Source: Blastocladiella emersonii ATCC 22665 (Eukaryota; Blastocladiomycota; Blastocladiomycetes; Blastocladiales; Blastocladiaceae). Taken from it: a DNA stretch of 64,000 bases. Below the pieces are notes generated by a model that saw nothing but the letters and a program-made list of their open reading frames with translations, ran no database searches and had not been told where the DNA came from. Shown here one piece after another: positions 23,623 to 33,727 of this stretch (position 1 is the first letter of the stretch; every line of letters begins with the position of its first letter). The stretch spans positions 1,240,001 through 1,304,000 of the forward strand of contig JANHCV010000008.1 of assembly GCA_025594325.1 (NCBI GenBank), read 5' to 3'. A program made the position numbers and the translations under genes.

Positions 23623-26387
23623 TCAGCTAAGGTGATGCTCCACTATCCTCATAAACATTTCAACAAGCTTCAACTTTTCAGGCTTGTCGCGAAGGTACCG
23701 CCAAACCGACGCGGGTGCGCGCGCCTCGCGGATCTCAAGCACAAGCTCGGTAAACGTGTGCTTGGCCTTTAGGTTGCGGATCTCCACGTCCTCGTCGATC
23801 CACGTGCCGGGCAGCGCGTCAGCGCGGAACAGGATGCGGCGGAGCGCCCAGGTCAGCGCGCGCAGGGCGAAAACGATCCGTACTGCGCGCCAGATATTTG
23901 GCTGCAACTCGCTCGGGTGGAGGCGCGCAAGATCCGCCGCCATTTTGGGTCCGTTGTGAAACTTGCACGCGTGCATGGCGTGCTCGAAAACGTCAAAGAC
24001 GTCGGGAGCCATGGGCGGGGAGAACCGGAACACGATGATGGCGCCAAACTGGACGCCGTTTGCGCGCCACGACTGCGCCATGTCGAGTCTGCGCGGCTCA
24101 TGCGAGCTTCGCTCCTCGAAGACTCCGCCGCAGGGTCCAAACAGCTTTGGAAAGCACGAGCACTCGGCACAGGCGCGCGGGCCAATTATGGCGGCGAATA
24201 TCGTGGTGAGCGTGTCTGCGTAGTCCACCCACACGGCGCGCGCGAGGTTCAGGCCAATCGGACGAGCGTGGATCATGACAAAGACAAGCAGGCGGGAAGA
24301 GACAAGCGACGTAAGTTTGCTCGGTCGAAGGCCGGAAATCCCTGGCGCGCTGGCGATGTGCGATGGCATCTGCATGCACAAAATATGCAGGGTAAGTGGT
24401 GACTCCGGACCATTGCTGCGAGCGCTGCCGCGGCGAGGAGAAGCAGTCTTGGTGCAGAGATCGCGCAGCTTGACGCTCGGTTTCGCAATGAAGCCGTCTG
24501 CCGTAACGCGCACCAAATCAGATTGCATGCCCGTAGTTCGCAGAGCCCAGAACGAGAGCATCTCGACGGGCTCGACATGGCGCACCGATTCGACGTACGA
24601 GCGCGCCTCGGCCCACGTCACGTCGGCGGCCATTTCAAAGTGGGTGAGTGCTGGGCGGCTCTCGTCGTCAAAGTCCCACAGCCCAAGCCCGCTATAGTGC
24701 CGCGAGATGGCGTGCTCCCAGTGAACGTGAACGTGGACGGCGGCGACGCCAGGCCGAATCGCGGCCGGCGCGCGCGTTGAAGCGGGTGGAAGCACAGCAA
24801 CGAGTTCCGCCGGGGAGTTGGCAGCAGAAACGGCACAAGTTCTATCGCGTGTGTCCGAATACAGGCGTTCGAATCCATCAACGAGCATGGTACAAGTGAA
24901 TTGCCGGCTCGCTTCGGGGTCGTGCCTGATCCGCCGAACCGCCTCGGCGAATTGGTCAATCTGGTCCTCGGGAATGTTTGATTTCGCGAGTATGTCCAAC
25001 AAGTCTTTACCTAGTACAGCGCGGCCACTCATTGAGGTGCGGACGTCAACTGAAAGCGTAGTGGTCACGCCCTGCTGCGAGCCGGTCGGCGATGGGTTCG
25101 CAAGATACTGTTCATGAGCGGACGATGACGCGTCGATGGGTCCGGACTCAAGCGGCGGGACGGTTTCTGTGACCGAAGCATCGCCCCCAAAAAGGCTCGA
25201 GTCCACCGCATTCGTTTCCAGAAGCGGATCGATGGGCTTAGACTCAAGCGTGGCGTCAGTTTTCGCGACCAAGTCATCGCCGCCAAGAAAGCTCGGCTCC
25301 ACCGCGGACGTCTCCAAGAGCGGCTCAGCGCCAATCCGCTCAAGCAAAGCAGTAGCAGCATCAATCGAGTTGGCAAATGGCGGAGGTGGGTCGGCAAAAG
25401 TTTCCATCGGGGACGGCTCGACGGCGGGAGACTCGGTTGAATCGTGGTTGTCGAACGAGCCAGTCGAGCTCTCAAGTCGTCGGTCAGATCATCATCCATC
25501 TCGTCAGCGGGCGGCTCTGAGCTGAGAGAAAGAAGTGCCGACGAAGTTTCGCTGAGTAAATCGAACTCAGCTTGGTCGGCAGCGGGACCGGGTACGGCCG
25601 CGGCTTCGAAAAGGTCGGGACAGGGTGCTACCGCAGCTTCGAGAAGGTCGGGGCCAAAGGGAGGAGTCGAAGAGCGCGAATCGGTATCATCGCTCGAGAT
25701 GGAGTCGTTGTCAACCGCCTCAAATGACTCGCTCAAGTATGGCTCCGCGGGCACAGGTCCAACACTCGGCAAGCAGCCAAGATCGTCTGCGAACGTAGCG
25801 GTATCCAAGGGCGAATGAGGAGGCGATGACGTGGGTGAAGTTATTGGAACAGGCTCGAGGTCGTCAAAAGGAGAGCTAGCGCGCGACGAAAGAGCACGCA
25901 AGACGTCAACGAGTGCAGGCCGAAGTCCAACCGTCCACACGCTATGACCGGGCCGCGCGCGTGAGAGCTCGTGTGCACGAAGTCGAAGCTGGCGAGCAAG
26001 TCTTGGTTCAACGTGATGCAGCGCAGCGAGGTGAAGCAGGCGGAGAGGAAGGCCGAGTTCCGAACAATCGTTTTCGATAATTTGGGCCCACGTCTCGGGG
26101 TCGACGGTCAGGGCCGAGTTGCCAAGAATCGGGACGATCAGCGAGCGCGCCTCGCGGAGCGCGTCCAAGTCTGCAGCACAAGGGCGGTCGGGGGAAGCAA
26201 GAATAGGAGGAGCCGGTTCAGGCACTGCAAGGTGCGGCATAGGCGCTGAGAAGCCGGGCGGCGGCGAAGGTGCATGCTGAGCAGGGCCGTGCGAGGGCTG
26301 CGGTGCTGAAAACGGCGCAAACGCCGGGGTCGGGTCGGTCCATGCCGTCCATGCATAATGCAAGGGGTCCCATCCATACGATGCCAT
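23623..26387 (-). CDS. Large protein of unknown function (one apparent frameshift)
   Basis: Start ATG 26387 (MASYGWDPLHYAWTAW); stop at 23623. The N-terminal third is rich in P, S and A, then acidic (SEPPADEMDDDLTDDL). One frameshift between about 25440 and 25500 moves the reading into the frame that continues as TESPAVEPSPMETFADPPPP. The C-terminal ~300 residues look globular, with VHVHVHWEHAISRHYSGLGL, a cysteine cluster CAECSCFPKLFGPCGG and a long helical end. The cysteine cluster might bind metal. A tandem decayed copy lies at 22675–23370, so the globular part is a duplicated module. Two separate genes split at METFADPP are possible but less likely. Confidence 0.6.
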
Positions 26388-26807
26388 TGCGGAATGTGTG
26401 CGTGGTCGAGAGGGCAAGAGCGGAAGCGAGTGAAACCGAAAGCGTTCGGCGCCGTAACAACCGCTCACATGACCTTCAAGAGCGCGAGACGCGTCGCGAG
26501 ACATGCGACTTCGTGCAATATCCCTCGCACGCTCGTTTGTCCATGGAAACCTAAGCGCACGAGCCGCTACTACCTGCAATGCATCCAATGAACCCCGCAA
26601 AAGCACCCAACCCGCGCGCGCCGCCGTTTGCGCAGACGGAAGGCGGCCGCGCGCGTCCGGCGGTATGCATTCGCACCTTCGCGCGAGCCGTCGATATCAT
26701 GTAGATGCTCACTGCTTGCAGTCGCTGTCTAGGGCACCGGCGCGTGCGACGCGCAGTCTTCGCGTGACAACTCGCGCGCGGTCGCGGAAGGGTCTCGCCG
26801 TGGCGGG
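26388..26807. promoter_or_regulatory. Divergent promoter interval
   Basis: Separates the minus-strand gene starting at 26387 from the plus-strand gene starting at 26808. It contains CTCACATGACC near 26463 and no supported ORF. Confidence 0.35.
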
Positions 26808-27393
26808 ATGACGAGTCATGACGACGACGACGACGACGAGCAGTCCGAGGACGGCTACGACACCGACGACAACGCCTCTGACTCGTACGCCGCCGGCTAC
26901 AGCCGCCCCACATACACCAACCGCCGCGGCTACGGCTCGGACGACAGCGACGCGTCGTACCCGTCGTGCGCGCAGTCGTCCGACGATGACGACGACTCGG
27001 ATTCCGAGCCGACGTGGGATCTTCTCGGTACGCGCTTTCCCTGTTTTCGCGCGGCGCTCGCCGCTCACTCGGCTCGCGCACCTAGGTTCGTCCGTCCCTG
27101 GAACCGATTGCCCTGTCGCCGGCCCGCTTCCAGTCCCGCCGGCCTGGATCTCGCATCCCCACCTGGCCCGCGCGCAAACGCACCACGCCCCTGCTGGCGC
27201 TGCTGCGCAACCCGCGCCGCAGTCTCGCACTCGCACTCGTGCGCCGTCGCCACCCGCGCACCGACCCGCGCCGCCCAGCGACGAGGCGCGTCCTGCTCAG
27301 CCGCCCCGGCGGCGGCAGCGCGCGGACGACGCGGACGCGGGCGCAAGCGGAGAACCGGCGGTGAAGCGGCAGCGAGTTCGCGGTGGCAAGTAG
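26808..27393 (+). CDS. Small acidic/basic protein with one intron
   Basis: Exon 1 spans 26808–27027 and exon 2 spans 27086–27393. The 58-nt intron begins GTACGC and ends CCTAG. The spliced product is 175 residues. The N-terminus is an Asp-rich run (a GAC repeat) with SDSYAAGYSRPTYTNRRGYG. The C-terminus is proline/arginine rich and ends KRQRVRGGK, which could act as a nuclear localisation signal. The exon-1 frame closes soon after the splice site, which supports the intron. The start could lie upstream, since no strong context marks 26808. Exon 2 with its acceptor site is partly duplicated at 27460–27600. Confidence 0.7.
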
Positions 27394-27452
27394 GTGGAGG
27401 ATGATGAGGAGAAATAGAATGGAATCGTTCGATGCACACAAACACTCGCAGC
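27394..27452 (+). repeat. 3'-flanking repeat, inverted copy at 32262–32308
   Basis: GTAGGTGGAGGA, then GAATAGAATGGAATCG-like sequence and GATGCACACAAACACTC, follows the stop of the 26808 gene. The reverse complement, with few differences, follows the stop of the minus-strand ORF at 32309. Confidence 0.75.
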
Positions 27453-27459
27453 TACGCCT

Positions 27460-27936
27460 AGGTCCGTCCGTCCCGGGCACCAACTACCCCGTCGCGGGCC
27501 TGCTCCCGGTCCCGTCGGGCTGGGTCCCGCACCCACCGCCGCCCGCTGGTTCCGGCCTGCGCGCAACCACATCACGCTCTCGCTGGCGCTGCAGCGCTGA
27601 GCGCGCCGCATTATCCTACTTGCGCGCTCGCAACCCTCACAACCCTCCGCGACCGCTGCGCCATTCCGCCCAACGGCCATCCCGCACCGCGATCCTCCGC
27701 CGCCGATCCGGGTGCCCGCTTCGTTTCGCGTGCGGCGGCTCGAGAATCAGCTGTGCGAGCTCGTGGGCGACGGGGAGCCGGACGCGGCGAGGTGCGACGA
27801 GCTGGAGCGCGAACTTGCAGCGGCGCGCGCCAAGGCGGCCGTCGAGGTGCCGCAGATCATCGAGCTCGGCGACTTGACGCCCGAGGCGTGGTCGGCGATC
27901 AATAACCCCTTCTACAGCGGGCCGAAGCTGAGGTAG
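27460..27936 (+). pseudogene. Duplicated exon-2 segment plus coiled-coil C-terminus, disrupted
   Basis: CCTAGGTCCGTCCGTCCCGG and the following bases repeat the acceptor site and start of exon 2 of the previous gene. The frame is then lost (TGA near 27598). A second good frame from about 27690 reads RVRRLENQLCELVGDGEPDA, then ELERELAAARAKAAVEVPQI, a probable coiled coil, to the stop at 27936. This may be the 3' part of a related gene that lost its 5' exon. Confidence 0.45.
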
Positions 27937-28647
27937 TTGGCCTCGAGTCGGTCGCGAGGTAGCAAGAAGTAATACATGATGGATTCGATGATGTACGCCT
28001 GTCCAAACAGAGCGTGCTTGGGTCCGCCGATGTTTCAGCAGCGCTCGCTCGCCCGCTTTGACGCGGCCAGTGCCGCACATGTTCAAGACGTGTTTTCGCT
28101 TGGTCACGCGATTTTGCAACGCGTCGACTCGTCTCCCGCGCACGCGCTTTTCTCGCGTGCGCCAATGGACACGCACGCAAGAAAGAAAATCGAGCAAACC
28201 AAAAAGCCAATGATGGTCATTGCCATGCGGGAGGTATGAGTGTTGCTGTCAACATGCCATCTGCCGGGCAACACGCAAGGGACCGAACCTGATGATGATT
28301 GTCGGCGAAGTTACAGGCGCGCCTTCGTTCAAGTAAGCCGAGGGACTCGAACCCCTAATCGCTCGCCGCGTCTCCAGCGCGGTTGGTCAGATCAGTGCGG
28401 GAGCGGTTCAGTGATGGCGCGTGTCCTGAGCCGACACGCAAAAGCGAGCGCGTGGCGTTTCCAGCGTCCTCCGTCGAACGGAGTGCATCATCGATTACTC
28501 ACCACATGTTCCATTCAAGGCAAGAGCGACTTTGGGGAAGTGAGCCACACCACTTGAGCAAATCTGGTCTCAATGATCGACGCGTAGTTTCGCGCATTCG
28601 AACACCGGCTACCCGTCCACCCAGCCACTCGCGCGGATACCGGTCAT
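27937..28647. other. Interval without a supported protein gene
   Basis: An 87-codon plus-strand ORF at 27976–28239 is possible but has no recognisable feature. A tRNA-like 3' half lies at about 28330–28385 on the minus strand and is listed separately. Confidence 0.35.
28330..28385 (-). other. tRNA-like 3' half, Ser(GGA)-like anticodon arm
   Basis: The minus strand reads CCGCGCTGGAGACGCGG, a perfect 5-bp stem with a 7-nt loop that would place GGA as anticodon. Further on is AGGGGTTCGAGTCCCTCGGC, a T-arm with the TTCGAGT loop. No matching acceptor 5' strand or D-arm is found upstream within about 100 bases. It is therefore a fragment, not an intact tRNA gene. Confidence 0.3.
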
Positions 28648-30295
28648 TTACAAGTCGCACTCGGGCCACCGCTGTTCGAACGTGGCGGTAGCAGCGGGGT
28701 ATCCGTTCCGTATCCACGGCACCTTGACGCACTTGATCTCCGAGAAGTCGTTGTCGTCGTCGAGGAGCGCCTCGGGCACCTTTCCCGAGACCGCGGTCCC
28801 CGCCAAATCGATCCGCTCCACGACCCGCCGCGGCAGCGCCCCGATGAGCGGAACCACGCCTGCGTCAGTGACCTTCTTGTTGCCCGCGATCTCGATCTCA
28901 CGCAAAGCGGGCGGGACGCCCGCCTCGACCAAAATGAAGACCGCGGCGTCGTCGAGAAAGCACCGTCCGAGTCTAAGCACCTGCAGCGTCAGCGGCAAAA
29001 CGAGCGCGATCGCCGCGAGCCCGGCGGGCCAGATCGCGCACTCGAGCAGGTCCAGGACCTCGAGCCCGGGTGGCATTGTGCTGGCGAGCTCACGGATCGC
29101 GTCGGTGCGGATCGGGTTCGGCCGGCAACTCAGCACCTTGAGCCCGCGCGGGAGCCGGGATACGAGAAGTGGGGGGATGGACCGGGTCGATAACGCGCCG
29201 CTGCCGAACACGAGCTCGCGCAGCGATGCGGGGAGGCGGGTGGCGAGCACGAAGGCCGCGGGAAGAGTCGAATTCCGCGCCCGCCAGGTGCAGCGACTCG
29301 AGAGCGGGCGGGAGACCGCGCGCCAGGTGCTGGATCGCTGTCGAGTCGAGGCCGCAGGTGTGCGCGATGGAGGTGATGCGCAGGTGGCGCAGCGAGGCGG
29401 GGAGGTGGCGGAGGTAACCTGAGTGAGAGCGCGGGCGAAAGTGCGTGTCCGAGAGATCGAGCGATTGGATCGAGTCGGGCAGCCACTTGCCCGAAGCGGG
29501 CGCCGCTTCTGGTGAGAGAAAGTTGCGGCTGAGATCGAGCGAGATGAGGGTTTCGGGGAGGTGCATGCGCGCGATGAGAGCGGCCGAGGCGGCCTTGTTG
29601 GTAAGCGAGGGCGGCGGATGGCCTGGTGCGGACTGACAAAGGCGGCAGCAAGGCAGTCGGCGCTACGCTCCGAAAGGCGGGCGCCCGAGATGGTCACGGT
29701 GGAGACGCGGCCGGATGCGATTTCGGGTGCTAGCGACGCTGCAATCCGGTCCCCCGCAAGTCGGTGGTCCTAAGCACGCGTCGATCATCAGCTGTCGAGG
29801 GTGTAATCGATCGAAGGACCCCGGGGTTACGAACCACATCCGAATCATGCTCCCGCGTTCGATCCATGTCGAGCAGCGCGCACGGGTCCCTGGACATCCA
29901 GCCCCATGAAAACTTGAGCCCGAACTCGTCGCGCCACCGCAGCGGGACGCGGACGAAGCCATAGGTCAAGGCCTCCCTGGCTGCACACCGAACCGCTTCA
30001 ACATCGGCGAGCGACTGGCCCGAGAGCCGCCAGAGGCGAAGCGTGCGCACAAGCCCTCGTTTGGACGCGTAGGCGGGCGAGATGTTGCGGCCGACGTGAT
30101 CGACGATGGCCGCAATGACACGCGGGGCGCGGGCGCGCGGGAGCACGGGAGCACGGGCGAGTAGCGCGACTGGGCCAGCGCATCGTAGGGGTCGGTCGCG
30201 CGGACCGCGAAGACAAGCGCGGATTCGAGGACCACGTCGACGGCGAGCCGCACGCGCGGGGTCTCGGTCAAGTGTTGCATCGAGTGTCCATCCAT
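28648..30295 (-). pseudogene. Leucine-rich-repeat gene, several frameshifts
   Basis: Minus-strand start ATG 30295; GGACACTCGATGCAACACTTG here carries the window-wide start motif. The N-terminal region (VRLAVDVVLESALVFAVRAT; NISPAYASKRGLVRTLRLWR) is followed by LRR units: HLPETLISLDLSRNFLSPEA, SIQSLDLSDTHF, ALESLHLAGAEF, GLEVLDLLECAIWPAGLAAI and LTLQVLRLGRCFLDDAAVFI. The protein ends EIKCVKVPWIRNGYPAATAT. At least four frame changes are needed (near 30130, 29790, 29630 and 29270), so the copy is non-functional unless the assembly is poor. A degenerate relative lies on the other side of hexokinase. Confidence 0.7.
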
Positions 30296-30790
30296 GGTTC
30301 TCTGCATCGGACGCGTGCGGAGGGAAAGCGGTTGCGTCGACCCGCGGCGCGACGAGGAAACGCGTTGCGCCACACGTCACGTGGGGTCGTTTATCGGCGC
30401 CGGGGTCAGGTGAGCGGCGGTTTTGGGGGTTTTCGCGTGGCGCACGCACTTCGCGGCAAACTTCGCCACCGCTCCGCCTTCCCCTCGGCCAGCCGCCGAC
30501 CCGCTCTCCTCTCCCCGCTCTCGCAACGATCGAGCATCGCACGCCACGCTGCCTGCAACGTATCAAACGCATTCGGTCGCGCCACGCCACCCTCCCGAGC
30601 GTCTCGCCGCCATCACCCCGCCACGTCTTGTCAAGACGTGCTCTCTCCCTCATCCTCTGCTGTTGATCCACTGCTGATCAACCGACCAACGTCGCCGTCA
30701 ACCCTACCACGACGTACGTGCGCCGCCGCTGCCCGCTGCTCGCGACCCGCGCGCGCGCGCTCACCTTCCCCACCACCGCCGTCCAGAACC
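30296..30790. promoter_or_regulatory. Hexokinase upstream region, divergent with the LRR remnant
   Basis: CCACACGTCACGTGGGGTCG at about 30368–30387 is a palindromic E-box core. The last ~200 bases before the hexokinase ATG are C/T-rich, as is common in fungal 5' leaders. An open frame runs through this interval into hexokinase, but its composition is not protein-like. The start motif of the accessory genes is absent at the hexokinase ATG. Confidence 0.45.
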
Positions 30791-32221
30791 ATGAACGCCC
30801 CGTCCGGCGCCAAGTCGCCCGTGCTGCCGACGACCAACGCCGAGAAGACGTACAGCGAGGTGCTGGCGTCGCTGCAGGTGCCGCGCGACAAGCTGCGCGG
30901 GATCGCGACGCATCTGTACAACGAGCTGGTCAAGGGCCTGCACGCCGACGGCGCCGCCCTCAAGATGATCCCGAGCCACGTGCACACGCTGCCGACCGGC
31001 CGCGAGATGGGCACCTACCTCGCGCTCGATCTCGGCGGCACCAACTTCCGCGTGTGCGCCGTCAACCTGCGCGGCGAGGGCAAGCTCGACGTGGTCGCCG
31101 ACAAGTACACGATCCCCGACGACGCCAAGGTCGGGTCGGGCGACGCCCTGTTCGATTTCGTCGCGGGCGCCGTGCACCAGTTCCTCGTCGCCCACGAGAC
31201 CGACTTCACGTTCCCCGCGGACGGCAGCGGCGAGCTCGAGCTCGGGTTCACCTTCTCGTTCCCCGTCATGCAGACGTCGGTGGCCGCCGGCTCGCTCATG
31301 CACTGGGCCAAGGGGTTCGACTGCCCCGACCTCGTTGGCCAGGACGTGGTCGAGGCCCTGCAACGCGCGCTGCGCCGCCGCGGCGTGCGCGTCCACGTCG
31401 CCGCCCTCGTCAACGACACGGTCGGCACCCTCGTCGCCCACGCGTACCAGTCGCCCAACACGGTCATGGGCGTGATTTTTGGCACCGGCACCAACGCCGC
31501 GTACGTCGAGCACACGTCGCAGATCCCCAAGTACATTCCGTCGCCCACCGAGAAGCACCACCACCACCCGCAGATGCTCATCAACACCGAGTGGGGCGCC
31601 TTCGATAACGAAAAGAAGGTGCTCCCGCTCACGGCCATTGACCACGCGCTCGACGCGGCGTCGTCGAACCCGGGCCAGCAGCTGTTCGAGAAGCTCATCT
31701 CGGGCATGTACCTCGGCGAGGTGACGCGCCTCGCGCTGCTGCACCTCATCGACGCCGGCGCCCTGTTCGGCGGCAAGCTCACCGACGAGCTCACCACGCC
31801 CTACGCGTTCCACACCGCCTACATGTCGGCGATCGAGGCCGACGTGACCCCGGCGCTCTCGGGCGTCGCCCAAATCCTCACGGACCACTTCGCCCTCGCC
31901 GCCGCGACCCTCACGGACCGCCAGCTCGTCAAGTCGCTCGTCCAGCAGATCGGCACCCGCGCCGCGCGCCTTTCCGCGGTCGCCGTGTTCGCTCTGCTCG
32001 AGAAGATGTCGGTCCCGCGCGACAACGAGCCCGTGGTCGTCGCCATGGACGGGTCCGTCTGGCTCAAGTACCCCGGGTTCCAGGAGCGCCTCCGCGCCGC
32101 CCTGCGCGAGCTCATGGGGCCCGAAAAGGCCGCCCTCGTCAATATCGAGACCGCGTCCGACGGGTCGGGCGCCGGCGCCGGGCTGATTGCCGCGCTCGTG
32201 GTCGCGCACAAGGAGGATTAG
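30791..32221 (+). CDS. Hexokinase (ATP:D-hexose 6-phosphotransferase)
   Basis: Phosphorylates glucose and related hexoses with ATP at the entry to glycolysis, in the cytosol. The product is 476 residues in a single exon, the usual length for a fungal hexokinase. Visible motifs: phosphate-1 loop LDLGGTNFRV (79–88), hexokinase signature LGFTFSFPV (151–159) with the following Q, catalytic Asp in VNDT (N208, D209), ATP-site GVIFGTGTNAAY (227–238), glucose-contact Glu in NTEWGAF (E267), SGMYLGE (E310) and adenosine-site DGSGAGAG (457–464). The segment usually written WTKGF reads HWAKGF (171–176), so the sugar-contacting Thr is Ala. The ATG at 30791 (AGAACCATGAAC) fits the family's N-terminus; the longer upstream frame does not. 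This is the best-conserved gene of the window and its frame is intact. Confidence 0.96.
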   Translation: MNAPSGAKSPVLPTTNAEKTYSEVLASLQVPRDKLRGIATHLYNELVKGLHADGAALKMIPSHVHTLPTGREMGTYLALDLGGTNFRVCAVNLRGEGKLDVVADKYTIPDDAKVGSGDALFDFVAGAVHQFLVAHETDFTFPADGSGELELGFTFSFPVMQTSVAAGSLMHWAKGFDCPDLVGQDVVEALQRALRRRGVRVHVAALVNDTVGTLVAHAYQSPNTVMGVIFGTGTNAAYVEHTSQIPKYIPSPTEKHHHHPQMLINTEWGAFDNEKKVLPLTAIDHALDAASSNPGQQLFEKLISGMYLGEVTRLALLHLIDAGALFGGKLTDELTTPYAFHTAYMSAIEADVTPALSGVAQILTDHFALAAATLTDRQLVKSLVQQIGTRAARLSAVAVFALLEKMSVPRDNEPVVVAMDGSVWLKYPGFQERLRAALRELMGPEKAALVNIETASDGSGAGAGLIAALVVAHKED

Positions 32222-32261
32222 GGTTGTTGTGGTGGATGGCCAGAAGTAGGAGGAGCCATGA

Positions 32262-32308
32262 GTGTGTGTGTGCATCGAATCGATTCCATTCTATTCCTCC
32301 TCCACCGC
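32262..32308 (-). repeat. Inverted copy of the 3'-flanking repeat of 27394–27452
   Basis: The minus strand reads GGCGGTGGAGGAGGAATAGA, then ATGGAATCGATTCGATGCAC, matching the block after the 26808 gene. Confidence 0.75.
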
Positions 32309-32590
32309 CTACTCGCTCGCCTGAGCAGTCCACGACCCGTCGTCACGGCCGCCCGCCTCGCCCCCGCCCGCTCCCGCTCCCGCCGCAATCTCCGCGCGCG
32401 CCTCCGCGATCCACGCGCCGCGCAGCCGCGTCCGCTGCGGTACCGGAGCGAGGCCAACCCGTTCTCGCCCATGCGGACGCGCAGGCGTGGCGACACGGGT
32501 ACGCGCTGCGTCGTGCGTGGGTTGAACGGTCGCGCGCGCGGTCTCGTAGCTGGTGCTCAGCGAGCCAATGCCCACGTCGCCGTCCGTCAC
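32309..32590 (-). CDS. Small ORF, possible relative of the 26808 gene
   Basis: A 93-codon minus-strand ORF, arginine- and alanine-rich, ending DDGSWTAQASE. Its stop is followed by the reverse complement of the 3'-flanking repeat that follows the 26808 gene, which is the main reason to list it. The coding parts themselves are only weakly similar. It may be the last exon of a damaged gene. Confidence 0.35.
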   Translation of the reverse strand: MTDGDVGIGSLSTSYETARATVQPTHDAARTRVATPARPHGRERVGLAPVPQRTRLRGAWIAEARAEIAAGAGAGGGEAGGRDDGSWTAQASE

Positions 32591-32789
32591 GGCGCGGAAG
32601 CAAGGCAGGGACTCGCGCGCAGCGACCGCGGTCGCTTGTCAACCGCGCGCGGAGTCGGCTGCGGCTTCCGCTGTCGCGATGCGGTTGGTCTACGCGTGGT
32701 GAGGCGAGTGAGAGAGCACTGGCGACGTCGCCTCGAGCGGGTCACCAAGGACCGCGCGCTGCAGGTTCGTCTTGGCGGGGTTCCGGAGC

Positions 32790-33350
32790 ATGGCGAGCCA
32801 CTTGCGGTACATGTTCGTGTTCGCGTTCTTGTGGTGTGGCGTCGAACCGCCCGCCCTCGAGTCGCTGGACCTGACGGGCGTGGAATTCGACTCGTTGGCG
32901 GTGTTCGTGCTCGCGGCCCGGCTCCCTGATTTGTTGCCCGAGCTCGCGCTCGGCTGCTCAACAAAGTCCATCCCCACGTGTGATGCCGCCCAAGCTTGAC
33001 GCTCGAAGCGCTCGTGCCCGCCGTGCCACCGACGCTGCACGTGCTTCGCCTCGTCCAGTGCTTTCTCGACGAAGCCACGGTGCTCGTCTTGGTGGCTGCT
33101 GGCGTCATCGCGCCCGCCCTGCGCGGATCGAGTTGGCGAGCAACGAGACACGAGCGCGGTCCCGCCCATCAAAGCACTTTTGCAGCTGGTCGTTGGGCGG
33201 ATCGATTTGGCGAGGACCGCTAGCGCAACGTGGTTGAGGCGCCCCTCGACAACGGCTTCTTGGCGCTCATGTGCGTCAAGGTGCAGTGGATCCGGAACGG
33301 ACACTTCGCTCCTGTCGCGTTCGCCGAGCAATGACCCGACTGTGACTTGC
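32790..33350 (+). pseudogene. Leucine-rich-repeat remnant
   Basis: Fragments in changing frames align to the 28648–30295 gene. PPALESLDLTGVEFDSLAVF corresponds to PPALESLHLAGAEFDSS. PTLHVLRLVQCFLDEATVLV corresponds to LTLQVLRLGRCFLDDAAVFI. CVKVQWIRNGHFAPVAFAEQ corresponds to CVKVPWIRNGYPAATATFEQ. The copy is 5'-truncated and its order is conserved but shortened by deletions. Together with the left-hand copy it brackets hexokinase in inverted orientation. Confidence 0.75.
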
Positions 33351-33727
33351 AGATTATCCGGGCGAGAGGCTGGTTGGACGGCTTCCAGCTGATCGGAAGT
33401 TTCGTTCGAAAGCGCGTTGTTCAGCGGCCGGCCATCAATTTGCTCAAGCGGCCAGCTCTCCAAAAGGCCAAGTGGCCCAATGCTTACACGTGAGGCGAGC
33501 CCGCCGACGAAGGTTGCCGCGCCCAAACGTATGCGGCGCTGCGTTGGCGTGCGAGCCGAGCGACCGGGGCTGTCTCACGGCGGAGGACGCGTCGGGAAAT
33601 CACGTTGAGCGCCACCTGATGCGCCACACGCGGTTCGCTCGAAGTGGCGACGCCACGACGCCCACACATTTCCTCACCTCCCCTCCTCTAGTCACTCTGT
33701 GCACGTCTAAACCTTGAGGATAACACC
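33351..33727. other. Intergenic interval before the capsid-like cluster
   Basis: No gene recognised. This is the left boundary of the family cluster that fills the rest of the window. Confidence 0.4.

Noticed and set aside
28330-28400. Intact tRNA-Ser gene
   Set aside because: Only anticodon and T arms are recognisable; acceptor pairing and D-arm are missing.
30272-30790. N-terminal extension of hexokinase by 173 codons in an open frame
   Set aside because: The extension is Arg/Pro/Ser-rich, antisense to the LRR remnant, and unlike hexokinase N-termini. The ATG at 30791 fits the family.
30761-32275. 504-codon ORF antisense to hexokinase
   Set aside because: Arises from the high-GC codon bias of the hexokinase gene; composition (D, R, H, V, E-rich) is that of a shadow frame.
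32690-33526. 278-codon minus-strand ORF
   Set aside because: Antisense of the LRR remnant, whose plus-strand fragments align with the LRR gene at 28.6–30.3 kb.
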